A DNA stretch of 29,848 nt. It comes from JAVBKB01 sp031554275. GTDB lineage: Bacteria > Bacillota > Bacilli > JARBTR01. The DNA lies in the NCBI GenBank assembly GCA_031554275.1, contig JAVBKB010000032.1:1-29848 (forward strand). Reading direction: 5' to 3'. Numbering within the stretch: position 1 is the stretch's first letter; each line of letters opens with the position of its first letter. Made by a program: the position numbers and the translations under genes. A model generated the notes under the pieces. The model worked only from the letters and a program-made list of their open reading frames with translations. It did not search any database and was not told the origin of the DNA. This document shows, in pieces, positions 1-8,166 of the stretch.

Positions 1-27
1 TGTAGGTTTGACAATGATATGTTACAC
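1..27 (+). repeat. IS left terminal inverted repeat
   Basis: The sequence starts TGTAGGTTTGACAATGAT and pairs with the reverse complement of 1060-1086, with seven mismatches over 27 positions. It coincides with the window start. Confidence 0.8.
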
Positions 28-44
28 AAAGCTCAAAAAAAGTG

Positions 45-976
45 CTAGCAGGAACTTGCCTCAACCTTAAAGAAATCTTTTAGTTTTTCTCTGGGGGAGA
101 GCCAGTTCAATGGTCTCATTGGAAAGTTGTTTTGTTGACTAGAGTATTTTTTCAGTTGATATTTGAAATCATCAAAAGAGAAAAACTTGCGAACGGCATA
201 AAAATATTCGTTATCCTTGCGATGAGATCGTTCGACTTTTCCGTTATGTCTTGGCGTGAAGGGTCTGATCAGCTTGTGCTTTATTCCTAATTGATCAAGG
301 TGAGTTTCAAAGAGTGTGGGCTTTCCATTCCCAAAGCGATTGGTAAATTCAAAGCCATTGTCGGTTTGAATGCACTTAACAGTGAAGGGAAATGCTTTGA
401 TCATGTTGTGCAAGAATTGGGTAGAAGAGTAAGTGCTAACCTCTTTGAAAGCCTCTATGTAACGGAATCTTGAGAATTCATCAATCGCTGTATATTGAAG
501 AACTTTTCACCCTTAAACGCACTGACGATACAAGAAGCCGGCACATGCTTTACATCAATTTGTATCCGCTCACCAGGATAAGTCATTTGTTGATAAGGTT
601 TAGCGATGTACTTGGGATTAGGTGGTTTCACAGCCATCAAGCCTTGTCTTCTGAGAACTCTATACAGACCAGTGATGGTTCGATTGTAGCCTCTCATTCT
701 GAGCTTTACCCAGAATACAACGAGCCCAACATGAGCGTTTCTTTTTCGCATATCATTTATCAACTTAATTTCTTCTACTGTATGCTGATTCGGATGGCTA
801 TGAGGTCGTCGAGACTGGTTTCGCAATGTCTGGATAGTTCCATCATACTTAGCAAGCCAACGATAAATGTACTGTCGATTTGTCCTATACTTAATCGCTG
901 CCTTTGTTACTCCATACTTCTTTGCATATTTAATAATTGATTGCCGATATTTCATATCCTGTGTTATCTTATCCAT
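45..976 (-). pseudogene. IS481-family DDE transposase, one frameshift
   Basis: The ATG at 976 is preceded by AAGGAG. The N-terminal part has a helix-turn-helix and the family stretch RRPHSHPNQHT. The first catalytic Asp lies in IQIDVK. After FKGEKFFNIQ the frame runs to a stop at 455. The correct continuation (YTAIDEFSRFRYIEAF) is read in another frame starting near 500, and runs on through QTDNGFEF (second Asp) and GKVERSH (Glu) to a TAG at 45-47. The span of 932 nt is one base short of 311 codons, so a single 1-nt deletion near 498-504 explains the break and an intact copy would be 310 aa. No slippery A-run is at the site, so programmed frameshifting is unlikely. A sequencing error remains possible. 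Confidence 0.88.
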
Positions 977-1059
977 AGCGAACCGTCTCCTTGGCTAGTT
1001 GGTGTGGTAACTTAACTTTACCAATGGATCTACTGGTTCGCTATTTATTTTTGTCTCTG

Positions 1060-1086
1060 GTGTAACACATCTATTGTAATCCTACA
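1060..1086 (-). repeat. IS right terminal inverted repeat
   Basis: It reads GTGTAACACATC and ends CCTACA, mirroring bases 1-27. It marks the junction with the chromosome upstream of serC. Confidence 0.8.
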
Positions 1087-1115
1087 GTTGCCTTAAATTG
1101 TTCACGTAGAACTCA

Positions 1116-1145
1116 TTGATTTTTTAAATTTAGGTTCGCTATAAT
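1116..1145 (+). promoter_or_regulatory. Putative sigma-A promoter of serC
   Basis: A TTGATT at 1116-1121 and a TATAAT at 1140-1145 are separated by 18 bp. They lie about 85 bp before the serC start and 30 bp outside the IS end, so the promoter appears to belong to the chromosome rather than the IS. No T-box or other leader structure was recognised. Confidence 0.6.
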
Positions 1146-1230
1146 AGATATTAAATTTCAGACTATTATGAAAATGTTTTCAATTTTAACAAGCATAGAC
1201 TTGGGATGAATTTCAAAGGGAGTGTTATTT

Positions 1231-2310
1231 GTGGAAAGAGTATACAATTTTTCTCCGGGACCGTCTGTTTTACCACTTGAAGTGTTGGAGATTGCGCAGA
1301 AGGAACTAGTTGTTTATCAGAATGCTGGGATGTCCGTAATGGAAATGAGCCATCGTTCAAAAATGTACTTAGAAATATTTGATGAGGCTGAGGCGCTTCT
1401 TAAAGAGGTAATGCAAGTTCCTGATAATTATAGAGTACTATTCTTGCAAGGGGGAGCTTCGCTTCAATTTGCGATGGTACCACTAAACTTGGCTTCAAAT
1501 AAAAAGGCTGATTTTATAAATAGTGGGATGTGGTCAAAAAAAGCCATTGCTGAGTTCAAAAGATTTGGAACTGCGAATGTGGTTGCTTCTAGTGAGGATA
1601 CTATCTTCGATCGAATCCCTGATCTTGATCCAAGCAAATTTGACCCTAGTGCTGATTTCTTTCACATGACAATGAATAACACGATTTACGGCACTAGATT
1701 TACTGAACTACCTGATACTGGGGATGTGCCGATTGTCACTGATATGTCTTCTTGTATTCTCTCAGAGGTATACGATGTTTCAAAATTTGGTCTGATTTAT
1801 GCAGGCGCGCAGAAAAACATTGGTCCTGCTGGTGTAACTATTGTTATCATTCGTGAGGATTTAATTGGAAAGGCAGAGGCGAGCGTCCCGGTGATGTTGA
1901 ATTACCAAACCTATGCCGATAATGACTCGATGTACAATACGCCCCCAACCTTCGGCATCTACATTGCCAAGCTAGTATTTGAATGGATTAAACGTAATGG
2001 TGGGGTCGCTAGTATTCAAAAAATCAATGAAGAAAAAGCATCGCATATTTACGATTACTTAGATAATTCATCTATGTTTAGCGGAACAGTTGTGCCTAAG
2101 GATCGTTCTTTAATGAATATCCCTTTTGTAACAGGTAATGATGACTTGGATGCAAAGTTCATTAAAGAGGCAGAGGCAAATGGTTTTGTAAATTTAAAAG
2201 GACATCGCTCTGTGGGTGGTATGCGTGCGAGCATCTATAACGCAATGCCACTTGAAGGTGTTCAAAAGTTTGTTGCCTTCATGAAGCAATTCGAGATGAA
2301 TAATAAGTGA
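1231..2310 (+). CDS. serC: Phosphoserine aminotransferase
   Basis: SerC is a PLP-dependent enzyme that converts 3-phosphohydroxypyruvate and glutamate into phosphoserine and 2-oxoglutarate, the second step of serine synthesis, in the cytosol. The N-terminus VYNFSPGPSVLP is the family signature. The PLP lysine is Lys195 in YAGAQKNIGPAG, and the phosphate-binding region includes TDMSS. The GTG at 1231 is preferred because AAAGGGAG (1215-1222) lies 8 nt upstream and it gives the usual 359-aa length. A GTG at 1222 would overlap the RBS. It is followed 40 bp later by serA, and the two are probably co-transcribed from the promoter at 1116-1145. Confidence 0.95.
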   Translation: MERVYNFSPGPSVLPLEVLEIAQKELVVYQNAGMSVMEMSHRSKMYLEIFDEAEALLKEVMQVPDNYRVLFLQGGASLQFAMVPLNLASNKKADFINSGMWSKKAIAEFKRFGTANVVASSEDTIFDRIPDLDPSKFDPSADFFHMTMNNTIYGTRFTELPDTGDVPIVTDMSSCILSEVYDVSKFGLIYAGAQKNIGPAGVTIVIIREDLIGKAEASVPVMLNYQTYADNDSMYNTPPTFGIYIAKLVFEWIKRNGGVASIQKINEEKASHIYDYLDNSSMFSGTVVPKDRSLMNIPFVTGNDDLDAKFIKEAEANGFVNLKGHRSVGGMRASIYNAMPLEGVQKFVAFMKQFEMNNK

Positions 2311-2350
2311 AGTCTAAATAAATAATTGGAATTGGGAAGGGATTATAATT

Positions 2351-3514
2351 ATGTTTAAAGTTCAAACACTTAACAAGATTTCAGATGTTGCATTAGATAA
2401 TTTACCAAAACAAATCTATGATGTTTCTGCTGATGTAGAGTCACCAGATGCTATCCTCATGAGAAGTTTCAATTTACATGAAACCAAAATCCCTAGCTCG
2501 GTGAAGGCAATTGTTAGGGCGGGAGCAGGCACGAATAATATTCCTGTTGATAACTGCACGGAGCAAGGAATTGTTGTATTCAATACACCGAATGCAAATT
2601 CCAACGCAGTAAAAGAATTGGTGATTGCATCACTATTGCTTTCTTCTAGAAAAATTGTTGAAGGGATAACCTGGACTAAATCATTAGTTGGTCAAGATAA
2701 TATTGAACCCTTGGTTGAGAAGGGGAAAGGTGAATTTGTTGGTCCCGAAATTCTCGGTAAGAAGATTGGCGTCATTGGTCTAGGAGCAATTGGCGTGTTG
2801 GTTTGTAATGCTACCGAAGCACTTGGCATGAAGGTTCTGGGATACGACCCATTTATCTCTGTTGATTCTGCTTGGGGATTATCACGATCAGTGACCCGTG
2901 CAACCAGCTTGGAAGCGTTGCTAAGTGAGAGCGATTATATTTCTGTACATGTGCCGCTAAATGAGAAAACAAAAAATATGTTTAATGAGAAAACATTTGC
3001 ATCTATTAAAAAAGGCGCTAGACTTCTTAATTTCTCAAGAGGTGGGCTTGTTGATGCGAAAGCACTACAGAAAGCTATTCACGAAGGAGTCATCGACACC
3101 TATGTGACAGATTTCCCTACAGCAGAACTGTTGGAAATGGATCAAGTCATTAATATTCCACATTTGGGGGCATCCACACCAGAGTCGGAGGAAAACTGTG
3201 CACTAATGGCTGCTTCAGAGTTAAGAGATTTCTTAGAACTTGGGATTATAAGAAACTCTGTAAACTTTCCAAACTGCGACATTCAATTAGAAGAGGGCAA
3301 CATTCGAATCACTTTGATTCATAAAAATATTCCGAATATGGTTGGGAATATCACGAGCGTCTTAGCTACTTACAATATAAATATTGAAGATATGATTAAC
3401 AAAAGTAAAGGGAATTGGGCTTACACCATTATCGATGTCAATGACCTCAAAGATATAGATCTTAATGCGAAATTATTGGCTATTGACGGGGTTATTTCTG
3501 TAAGAATTATTTAG
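2351..3514 (+). CDS. serA: D-3-phosphoglycerate dehydrogenase, short form with ACT domain
   Basis: SerA performs the first committed step of serine synthesis, NAD-dependent oxidation of 3-phosphoglycerate. The protein is 387 aa. It has a split substrate domain, a Rossmann fold with GLGAIG at 143-148, the active-site Arg in NFSRGGLVD, and the His in PHLGASTPESEENC. A C-terminal ACT domain (about 318-387, from IRITLIHKNIPNMVG) probably senses serine. It lacks the long intervening domain of Bacillus SerA and resembles the compact form of Clostridia and lactic acid bacteria. An SD (GGGAAGG) lies about 10 nt before the ATG. It is 40 bp downstream of serC, so the pair forms an operon. Confidence 0.93.
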   Translation: MFKVQTLNKISDVALDNLPKQIYDVSADVESPDAILMRSFNLHETKIPSSVKAIVRAGAGTNNIPVDNCTEQGIVVFNTPNANSNAVKELVIASLLLSSRKIVEGITWTKSLVGQDNIEPLVEKGKGEFVGPEILGKKIGVIGLGAIGVLVCNATEALGMKVLGYDPFISVDSAWGLSRSVTRATSLEALLSESDYISVHVPLNEKTKNMFNEKTFASIKKGARLLNFSRGGLVDAKALQKAIHEGVIDTYVTDFPTAELLEMDQVINIPHLGASTPESEENCALMAASELRDFLELGIIRNSVNFPNCDIQLEEGNIRITLIHKNIPNMVGNITSVLATYNINIEDMINKSKGNWAYTIIDVNDLKDIDLNAKLLAIDGVISVRII

Positions 3515-3707
3515 TTTGTGATGAAGAATAAGCATTCCAAAGGTTTCGATTGGCTGTTAAATTCAGTGTACATCACGATACCAGAATGTTATGTAGACTA
3601 GGTTTCCTGGACTATTTTTTACTTTCTGTAACAACTTTGAATGACGAAATTGATTCAGTTCGAATTTTATAAAAAATAATAGTCTTAAATGAAATGGATG
3701 AAGACAA

Positions 3708-4955
3708 ATGACAACCATTAAACCCTTTAAAGCAATTAGGCCTACTGTTGAATTGGCTAGTAAAGTGGCCGCCTTGCCATATGATGTGATGACGAGTGAG
3801 GAAGCGCGAGAAGTAGTCAAAGGAAATCCTTATTCGTTTCTCCATGTGGATAAGGCGGAAATTGATTTGGATCCTGCTATGAATCCCTATGACAGTCAGG
3901 TCTACGAGAAGGCAAGAAGCAACCTGTTAGAAATGATTGAAAACGGGATCTTAATTCCAGATTCTAAAGATTGCTTCTATATCTATCGTTTAACAATGTG
4001 TGGCAGAAGTCAGACTGGGATTGTCGCCTGTTCATCTATTGATGATTATTTGGAAAATCGGATTAAAAAACACGAACTCACAAGAGCAGACAAGGAACAA
4101 GATCGAATCCAACACATCGAGCATTGTCAAGCGCAGACCGGTCCTATCTTTTTGTGCTACCGATATCAGGAAGCGATTGCTACGTTAATGTCAGATTGGA
4201 TGAGCAACCATGATACTGTTTACGATTTTGTTGCAGAGGATGATGTTGCTCACGCAGTTTGGGAAATAGATGATCAAATTACTATTGATCTCATTGTGGA
4301 CCTATTTGCAAAAGTAAATTGTCTTTACATTGCTGATGGACATCATCGTTCTGCATCAGCTGTTAAAGCAGGTCTTAAGAAACGGGAACAGTTACCGAGC
4401 TACTCTGGTGATGAACCCTTTAACTATTTCTTATCTGTTATTTTTGCTGATAAAGAATTAGCAATAATGGACTACAATCGTGTAGTCAAAGACTTAAACG
4501 GATTGTCTGTCGATGAACTGCTAGCGAGGATTGGCAAGAAATTTCTCGTAACATCCGCTTCTGATAGCGAAGGATATAAGCCTTCAGCGCCATACCATTA
4601 TGGCATGTATGTTGCAGGCTCTTGGTTTGAACTTATTGCGAAAGATGAATGCGTACAGGGCAAAAACCTGATTGAATCACTTGATGTTTCCATTCTGCAA
4701 AATGAGATTCTGGAACCGATACTAGGAATTCATGATGTTCGCACTGATAAGCGCATTGACTTTGTTGGTGGGATCAGAGGAGTTGCAGAGTTAGCAAAAC
4801 GAGTGGATAGTGGCGAAATGCAAATTGCTTTCTCATTGTATCCTGTTTCTGTGGCACAGCTAATGGATATTGCAGACGGAGACCAAATTATGCCTCCAAA
4901 ATCAACATGGTTTGAGCCAAAGTTAAGAAGTGGACTATTTGTCAATCGGATTTAA
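3708..4955 (+). CDS. DUF1015 family protein
   Basis: This 415-aa cytosolic protein belongs to the DUF1015 family. The opening stretch IKPFKAIRPT with ALPYDVMTSEEA is characteristic, as are the central HIEHCQAQTGPIF and the ADGHHRSASA motif at 209-218. DUF1015 genes often sit next to serA/serC in Firmicutes, which suggests a role linked to serine metabolism, but the biochemical activity is unknown to me. The 193-bp gap after serA may hold its own promoter, though none is convincing. The start follows a weak GGATGAAG. No membrane segment or signal peptide is visible. Confidence 0.85.
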   Translation: MTTIKPFKAIRPTVELASKVAALPYDVMTSEEAREVVKGNPYSFLHVDKAEIDLDPAMNPYDSQVYEKARSNLLEMIENGILIPDSKDCFYIYRLTMCGRSQTGIVACSSIDDYLENRIKKHELTRADKEQDRIQHIEHCQAQTGPIFLCYRYQEAIATLMSDWMSNHDTVYDFVAEDDVAHAVWEIDDQITIDLIVDLFAKVNCLYIADGHHRSASAVKAGLKKREQLPSYSGDEPFNYFLSVIFADKELAIMDYNRVVKDLNGLSVDELLARIGKKFLVTSASDSEGYKPSAPYHYGMYVAGSWFELIAKDECVQGKNLIESLDVSILQNEILEPILGIHDVRTDKRIDFVGGIRGVAELAKRVDSGEMQIAFSLYPVSVAQLMDIADGDQIMPPKSTWFEPKLRSGLFVNRI

Positions 4956-5016
4956 TGAAACACAAAATTCTGTGTTTGATTTGTAGAAGGCATGGGTGAT
5001 AGTGCACCATCTGCGT

Positions 5017-5068
5017 TGATCAGCCCCATAAAAGTTAGCGTTTTGACTAACTTTTATGGGGCTGATCA
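5017..5068 (+). terminator. 22-bp perfect palindrome, possible bidirectional terminator
   Basis: The arms at 5017-5038 and 5047-5068 are perfectly complementary over 22 bp, with an 8-nt loop (CGTTTTGA). It lies 62 bp after the DUF1015 stop, where a terminator is expected. The stem is not followed by a proper T-run on either strand (only TTT on plus). It could instead be a repeat-element hairpin. The tandem repeat at 5068 begins immediately after it. Confidence 0.55.
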
Positions 5069-5123
5069 TTTAGCCTGTGGCATTTAGCCTGTGGCATTTA
5101 GCCTGTGGCATTTAGCCTGTGGC
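5068..5123 (+). repeat. Four perfect tandem copies of a 14-bp unit
   Basis: The unit ATTTAGCCTGTGGC occurs four times with no mismatch, at 5068, 5082, 5096 and 5110. A decayed partial copy may follow (ACCAAGTCTGTAAC). Perfect identity suggests recent slippage expansion. There are no spacers, so it is not a CRISPR. Confidence 0.93.
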
Positions 5124-5163
5124 ACCAAGTCTGTAACACGACAATTAGCATATAATCGCACCT

Positions 5164-5660
5164 TTAAGATTCTTTGCAATTATCGTACTCCCAATCAAAG
5201 TATTTCTTTAAATTTTCAACACAAGTTAGCCAAGTATCACCCTCACACGATGCAACAGTTTTTTCAAGCCAATTTCATATAACCTGAAAATCGTATTGCT
5301 TCAATACTAATAATGGACGAGTTCCAATAATTACATTTTGTTCTTCTGATTCTTCTAGCCCTTTTGGAGTTGCTGTTCTTATAAAAAATTATCAGCTGCT
5401 TTCTTTCCATTTTTCACACCAATATCCAGATATATAAATGCTGAAAATTTATCTGGATTTTCTGGTTCCCACGATCTTAAATTTTGAGCATTACTTAAAT
5501 ATATGAATAGATTACTAATTTCATTTTTTCTGCTCCTTTTGCGTTTATCTGGAGTTGTCTTCGATAAGCTACAAAATATAAATTAAATCACCTTGATCAA
5601 ATTTTCACTATTTTTAGACTTAACAGCATTTATGTCCTTTTTAAGTTTTGAGATGTTCTT
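5164..5660 (-). pseudogene. Decayed Imm8-like immunity protein gene
   Basis: No open frame of size exists here, but the minus strand carries clear protein-like pieces. From about 5650 a frame reads LKKDINAVKSKNSENLIKVI, a stop, then TTPDKRKRSRKNEISNLF and LSNAQNLRSWEPENPDKFS to a stop near 5384. A shifted frame continues IRTATPKGLEESEEQNVIIG, TRPLLVLKQYDFQVI, a TGA at 5275-5277, then CEGDTWLTCVENLKKYFDWE and a TAA at 5164. The CEG-W...WEY ending and the R-LLV-YDF centre resemble the Imm8 family of polymorphic-toxin immunity proteins, as I remember the family. One frameshift and two stops break it. An alternative start is the ATG at 5524 behind AAAGGAG, which would need a further frameshift. 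Confidence 0.55.
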
Positions 5661-5666
5661 CGAGGA

Positions 5667-6446
5667 TCATAAATGCCCATCATAAATTAATTTGCTGAGA
5701 AATATATCTGGAGCCACTTCAATTTGCTCAATCTCAACAAAGTTGTGTTTTCGATACAAATTGAGTGCGGGTATGTTTTTTGAACCAGTATGGACCTCAA
5801 GCCGCTTCCCGGGATGATCCTGCAAAATCGTTTCTAGGAGTTTAGTCCCGATTCCTAACCGGAAGGTAACTGGCCAAACGACCAGACGGCAAATGGTTAA
5901 CACATTTTCTTTGCTTTCTTCAAAGGAAAGAAACCCATATAGTATCTCCTGTTCTCCTTGCATAAAGCCAATAAATGTTTCCTGACTCGATTGAATTATT
6001 GCGACAGTATCCTTCAATGCAGGAATGTCTGTAAAGCCAATTAGTTCTGCTTCGATCTGATAGGCTCGTTGCTGGATTTGCAAAATCCGCTCTGCAGTTT
6101 TCTCCTGTTGATGGTCAATCGGGCGAATAGCTACTTGCTCTTCGAACTCTTCCCGTAGCAATTCAAGCAACATCGGATCAGACTGAGGAATCGTTAGCAC
6201 TTGGTTGGGCAGTTCTGGCTCCCAGCCCCTTTGTAACGCTTTCGCAATTACTTTTGCAGCAATTTTCGGTCCATACACGTTCAGTAACCATGTTACTCTC
6301 CCATAAGGAAGGTACACTTCGACGAAGCTAGACTTGACTTCACCGTAGCATCGCAATTTAGTATGTAGACCCTCGTCTGATACAGAATAATAGTATGTCT
6401 GCTTACCAATTGAAATCCGTCTTTTCTTGATTGTACGTTTGCTCAC
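5667..6446 (-). CDS. GNAT family N-acetyltransferase with extra N-terminal domain
   Basis: The protein is 259 aa. The C-terminal half (about 105-255) is a GNAT acetyl-CoA-dependent acetyltransferase fold: motif A is LTICRLVVWPVTFRLGIGTK, with the RLGIG pyrophosphate loop near 196-200, and NIPALNLYRKHNFVEIE is the typical C-terminal motif. The substrate is unknown. The first 100 residues (ISIGKQTYYYSVSDEG, SFVEVYLPYGRVTWLL) form a separate domain I do not recognise. The GTG at 6446 is chosen because GGAG lies 8 nt upstream. The GTG at 6455 would overlap that SD. It lies downstream of tadA on the same strand, separated by a repeat-containing gap, and upstream of the Imm8-like remnant. Confidence 0.8.
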   Translation of the reverse strand: MSKRTIKKRRISIGKQTYYYSVSDEGLHTKLRCYGEVKSSFVEVYLPYGRVTWLLNVYGPKIAAKVIAKALQRGWEPELPNQVLTIPQSDPMLLELLREEFEEQVAIRPIDHQQEKTAERILQIQQRAYQIEAELIGFTDIPALKDTVAIIQSSQETFIGFMQGEQEILYGFLSFEESKENVLTICRLVVWPVTFRLGIGTKLLETILQDHPGKRLEVHTGSKNIPALNLYRKHNFVEIEQIEVAPDIFLSKLIYDGHL

Positions 6447-6529
6447 TGTTTCCACTCCAACCCAATTTCAAATCTTGCGCTGAAAAAATATAATCTCAGT
6501 CTTTCGAGAAATTACTACTCAAAATGCTC

Positions 6530-6574
6530 TTTCTCGGAAAATTGCTTCTTGAACAATTCCTTCTCGAAAAATTG
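6530..6574 (+). repeat. Degenerate 15-bp tandem repeat, about three units
   Basis: The units start at 6530, 6545 and 6560. They read TTTCTCGGAAAATTG, CTTCTTGAACAATTC and CTTCTCGAAAAATTG, and weaker copies may flank them. The array fills the gap between tadA and the acetyltransferase. The unit differs from those at 5068 and 16261, but the period is similar. Confidence 0.65.
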
Positions 6575-6586
6575 CCTCGCTAATAT

Positions 6587-7048
6587 TCATTTCTTATCTA
6601 ATCGTAGTTTCCGGAAGAAATCACTTAGCATTTGCCCGCACTCTTTCGCCAAAACACCAGCACTCACTTCGCATTGGTGATTAAAGCGATCATCTTGTAA
6701 CAGGTTCATAAATGTTCCGACGCAGCCTGCCTTTGGATCGCTTGCCCCATAGACAACTTTCTTCAACCGCGCATTGATAATAGCACCAGCACACATTGGA
6801 CAGGGCTCAAGTGTGACATATAGCGTTGCATCTTCCAACCGCCAAGTTCCTAATCTTTCACAAGCTCGCTGGATAGCAATAAGTTCTGCATGTGCGGTAG
6901 CATTTTGTTCGCTTTCACGCAAATTATGAGCAGCGGCAATGACTTCATCATTTAGAACGATAATTGCACCAATTGGTACTTCTCCAATCATTTCGGCGCT
7001 CAAGGCTTGTTCAATCGCCAGTTGCATATACTTTTCATCCAACTTCAT
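6587..7048 (-). CDS. tadA: tRNA-specific adenosine deaminase
   Basis: TadA deaminates A34 to inosine in the anticodon of tRNA-Arg(ACG), allowing decoding of CGC and CGA. The protein is 153 aa. It has the zinc-binding HAE at 53-55 (His53 ligand, Glu55 proton shuttle) and PCPMC with Cys83 and Cys86. GEVPIGAIIV and AHNLRE are typical of the family. The start at ATG 7048 matches the N-terminus of Bacillus TadA in length, although the RBS is weak. Upstream in-frame starts at 7093 and 7120 would add residues unlike the family. It lies 68 nt after the regulator gene and is probably read from the same transcript. Confidence 0.92.
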   Translation of the reverse strand: MKLDEKYMQLAIEQALSAEMIGEVPIGAIIVLNDEVIAAAHNLRESEQNATAHAELIAIQRACERLGTWRLEDATLYVTLEPCPMCAGAIINARLKKVVYGASDPKAGCVGTFMNLLQDDRFNHQCEVSAGVLAKECGQMLSDFFRKLRLDKK

Positions 7049-7116
7049 CACCGCATTTGTTATGGATTTTTTTATAATTAGCTGTCTTCTCATCGTAAAC
7101 TGGTTTTCTTGGCTTT

Positions 7117-8103
7117 TCAAGTGGCAAGTGTCCTATCCATTTCACAATACAGAATTGCTAGCTCTGAATTTGAATACTCAGTCAACCATTTTCCTTCATA
7201 TTCCCATAGACCTCCGCTATTTAATTCGAGAACCAATTCGAGTGTATCTTGGTATACAAAGCACTCTTTTTGGTGAAACACTTCTGTAAATGTTTTTGAA
7301 ATATGTAGGGATTTCTCACTTTCAGCGAGCTTCTTTTTAAAATTATAGATTCGTGCTAACTGATAATATAGATGTCCCATCAAGTAGCTGCTATTGCGCG
7401 AGACATTGATGTCAATTGCTTGCTCTATCATTTTCATGGATCTTTCCAACTTTCCTTTTCTTTCGTATGCCAGTGATAAGTTGTTTAGAATTCGAATGAA
7501 GCAGTCGCTTTCCTTCATATGCAGAAGGGTCTTTCCCATTTTTCTAGCCCGATGATAGCATTCTAAGGCATTTTCGTTTTGGTCAAGATAATAATAACAA
7601 TTTCCCATTGCGTTGAGTGTCTCCATATTTTGATATTGCTCGGCTTTAGATTTTGAACGAATACTCAAAGCCTTATTGAACAGGGCAAAAGCTTTCTCTG
7701 AATTATGATGATTATGGAATTTGCAAATTCCTTCGAATCGCAAAACCATTTTTCGAATATGGGGGATTTGAAAGAAATCCGCCTCATTGTATTCATTCAT
7801 GAACTCTTCCAATCTCTTGAAATCGTTTTTCATATTAAACGAAGTTGTCTGCTTAACGAATTCTTGCTTTTCCCAGCCTTTGTTCATTTGATCAAAACTA
7901 TGACGATAAAGAAATTGGATGAGTGAAACATTTAGGAGCTCAGTTAACTGTATAAACATGTTAATCGTTAATTCTGATTGTCCTTTTTCAACTTTACTGA
8001 TAAATGATTGTGTACAACCGAGCTTTTCAGCAAGCACTTTCTGTGTTAATCCTTTCGTTTTTCTTAAGTCTTTAATCAACTTATGAATCTCTATTGTTTC
8101 CAT
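7117..8103 (-). CDS. XRE/TPR transcriptional regulator, RNPP-like (Rgg/PlcR type)
   Basis: The protein is 328 aa. The N-terminus (8-62) is an XRE helix-turn-helix: LRKTKGLTQKVLAEKLGC and the recognition helix TQSFISKVEKG. The rest is helical with TPR-like pairs near 134-150 (EKAFALFNKAL), 160-190 (ETLNAMGNCYYYLDQNENAL), 204-235 (NNLSLAYERKGKLERSMKM) and 243-270. This architecture is that of RNPP quorum sensors, whose TPR domain binds a small imported peptide, though TPR/XRE proteins outside that family exist. An SD (GAGG) lies 8 nt before the ATG. It is divergent from a 22-codon ORF at 8167, and tadA follows downstream. Confidence 0.85.
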   Translation of the reverse strand: METIEIHKLIKDLRKTKGLTQKVLAEKLGCTQSFISKVEKGQSELTINMFIQLTELLNVSLIQFLYRHSFDQMNKGWEKQEFVKQTTSFNMKNDFKRLEEFMNEYNEADFFQIPHIRKMVLRFEGICKFHNHHNSEKAFALFNKALSIRSKSKAEQYQNMETLNAMGNCYYYLDQNENALECYHRARKMGKTLLHMKESDCFIRILNNLSLAYERKGKLERSMKMIEQAIDINVSRNSSYLMGHLYYQLARIYNFKKKLAESEKSLHISKTFTEVFHQKECFVYQDTLELVLELNSGGLWEYEGKWLTEYSNSELAILYCEMDRTLAT

Positions 8104-8122
8104 AAATAACCTCAGTTATAAT
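8094..8122 (+). promoter_or_regulatory. Putative promoter of the 22-codon ORF
   Basis: A TTGTTT at 8094-8099 and a perfect TATAAT at 8117-8122 are 17 bp apart. The -35 lies over the first codons of the divergent regulator gene, so the two promoters must overlap and could be co-regulated. Just downstream, AATATT at 8131-8136 and 8139-8144 forms an inverted/direct repeat spaced by TT, a candidate operator. Confidence 0.5.
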
Positions 8123-8166
8123 ACAAGAGTAATATTTTAATATTTTTTGTTTCTGGAGTGATGGTT

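Larger units (their letters stand above)
1..1086 (-). mobile_element. IS481-family insertion sequence, complete length
   Basis: The element is bounded by imperfect 27-bp inverted repeats, at 1-27 and 1060-1086. About 20 of 27 positions match, and the ends read TGTAGG and CCTACA, which fits the TGT...ACA ends of IS481 elements. A single transposase gene on the minus strand fills it. The 1086-bp length is within the family range. The window begins exactly on the left terminus, so the left flank and any target duplication cannot be checked. It sits about 30 bp upstream of the likely serC promoter. The transposase is frameshifted, so this copy is probably not autonomous. Confidence 0.85.

Noticed and set aside
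498..504. Programmed frameshift in the transposase
   Set aside because: There is no slippery heptamer or A-run at the junction, and IS481 elements normally have one ORF.
470..940. Plus-strand 156-codon ORF within the IS
   Set aside because: It is antisense to the transposase, with no RBS or domain; a shadow frame.
5068..5123. Possible CRISPR array
   Set aside because: The 14-bp units are contiguous without spacers, and no cas genes are present.
5091..5282. A 63-codon plus-strand ORF (GTG start) downstream of DUF1015
   Set aside because: It starts within the 14-bp tandem repeat, has no RBS, and overlaps the antisense of the Imm8-like remnant.
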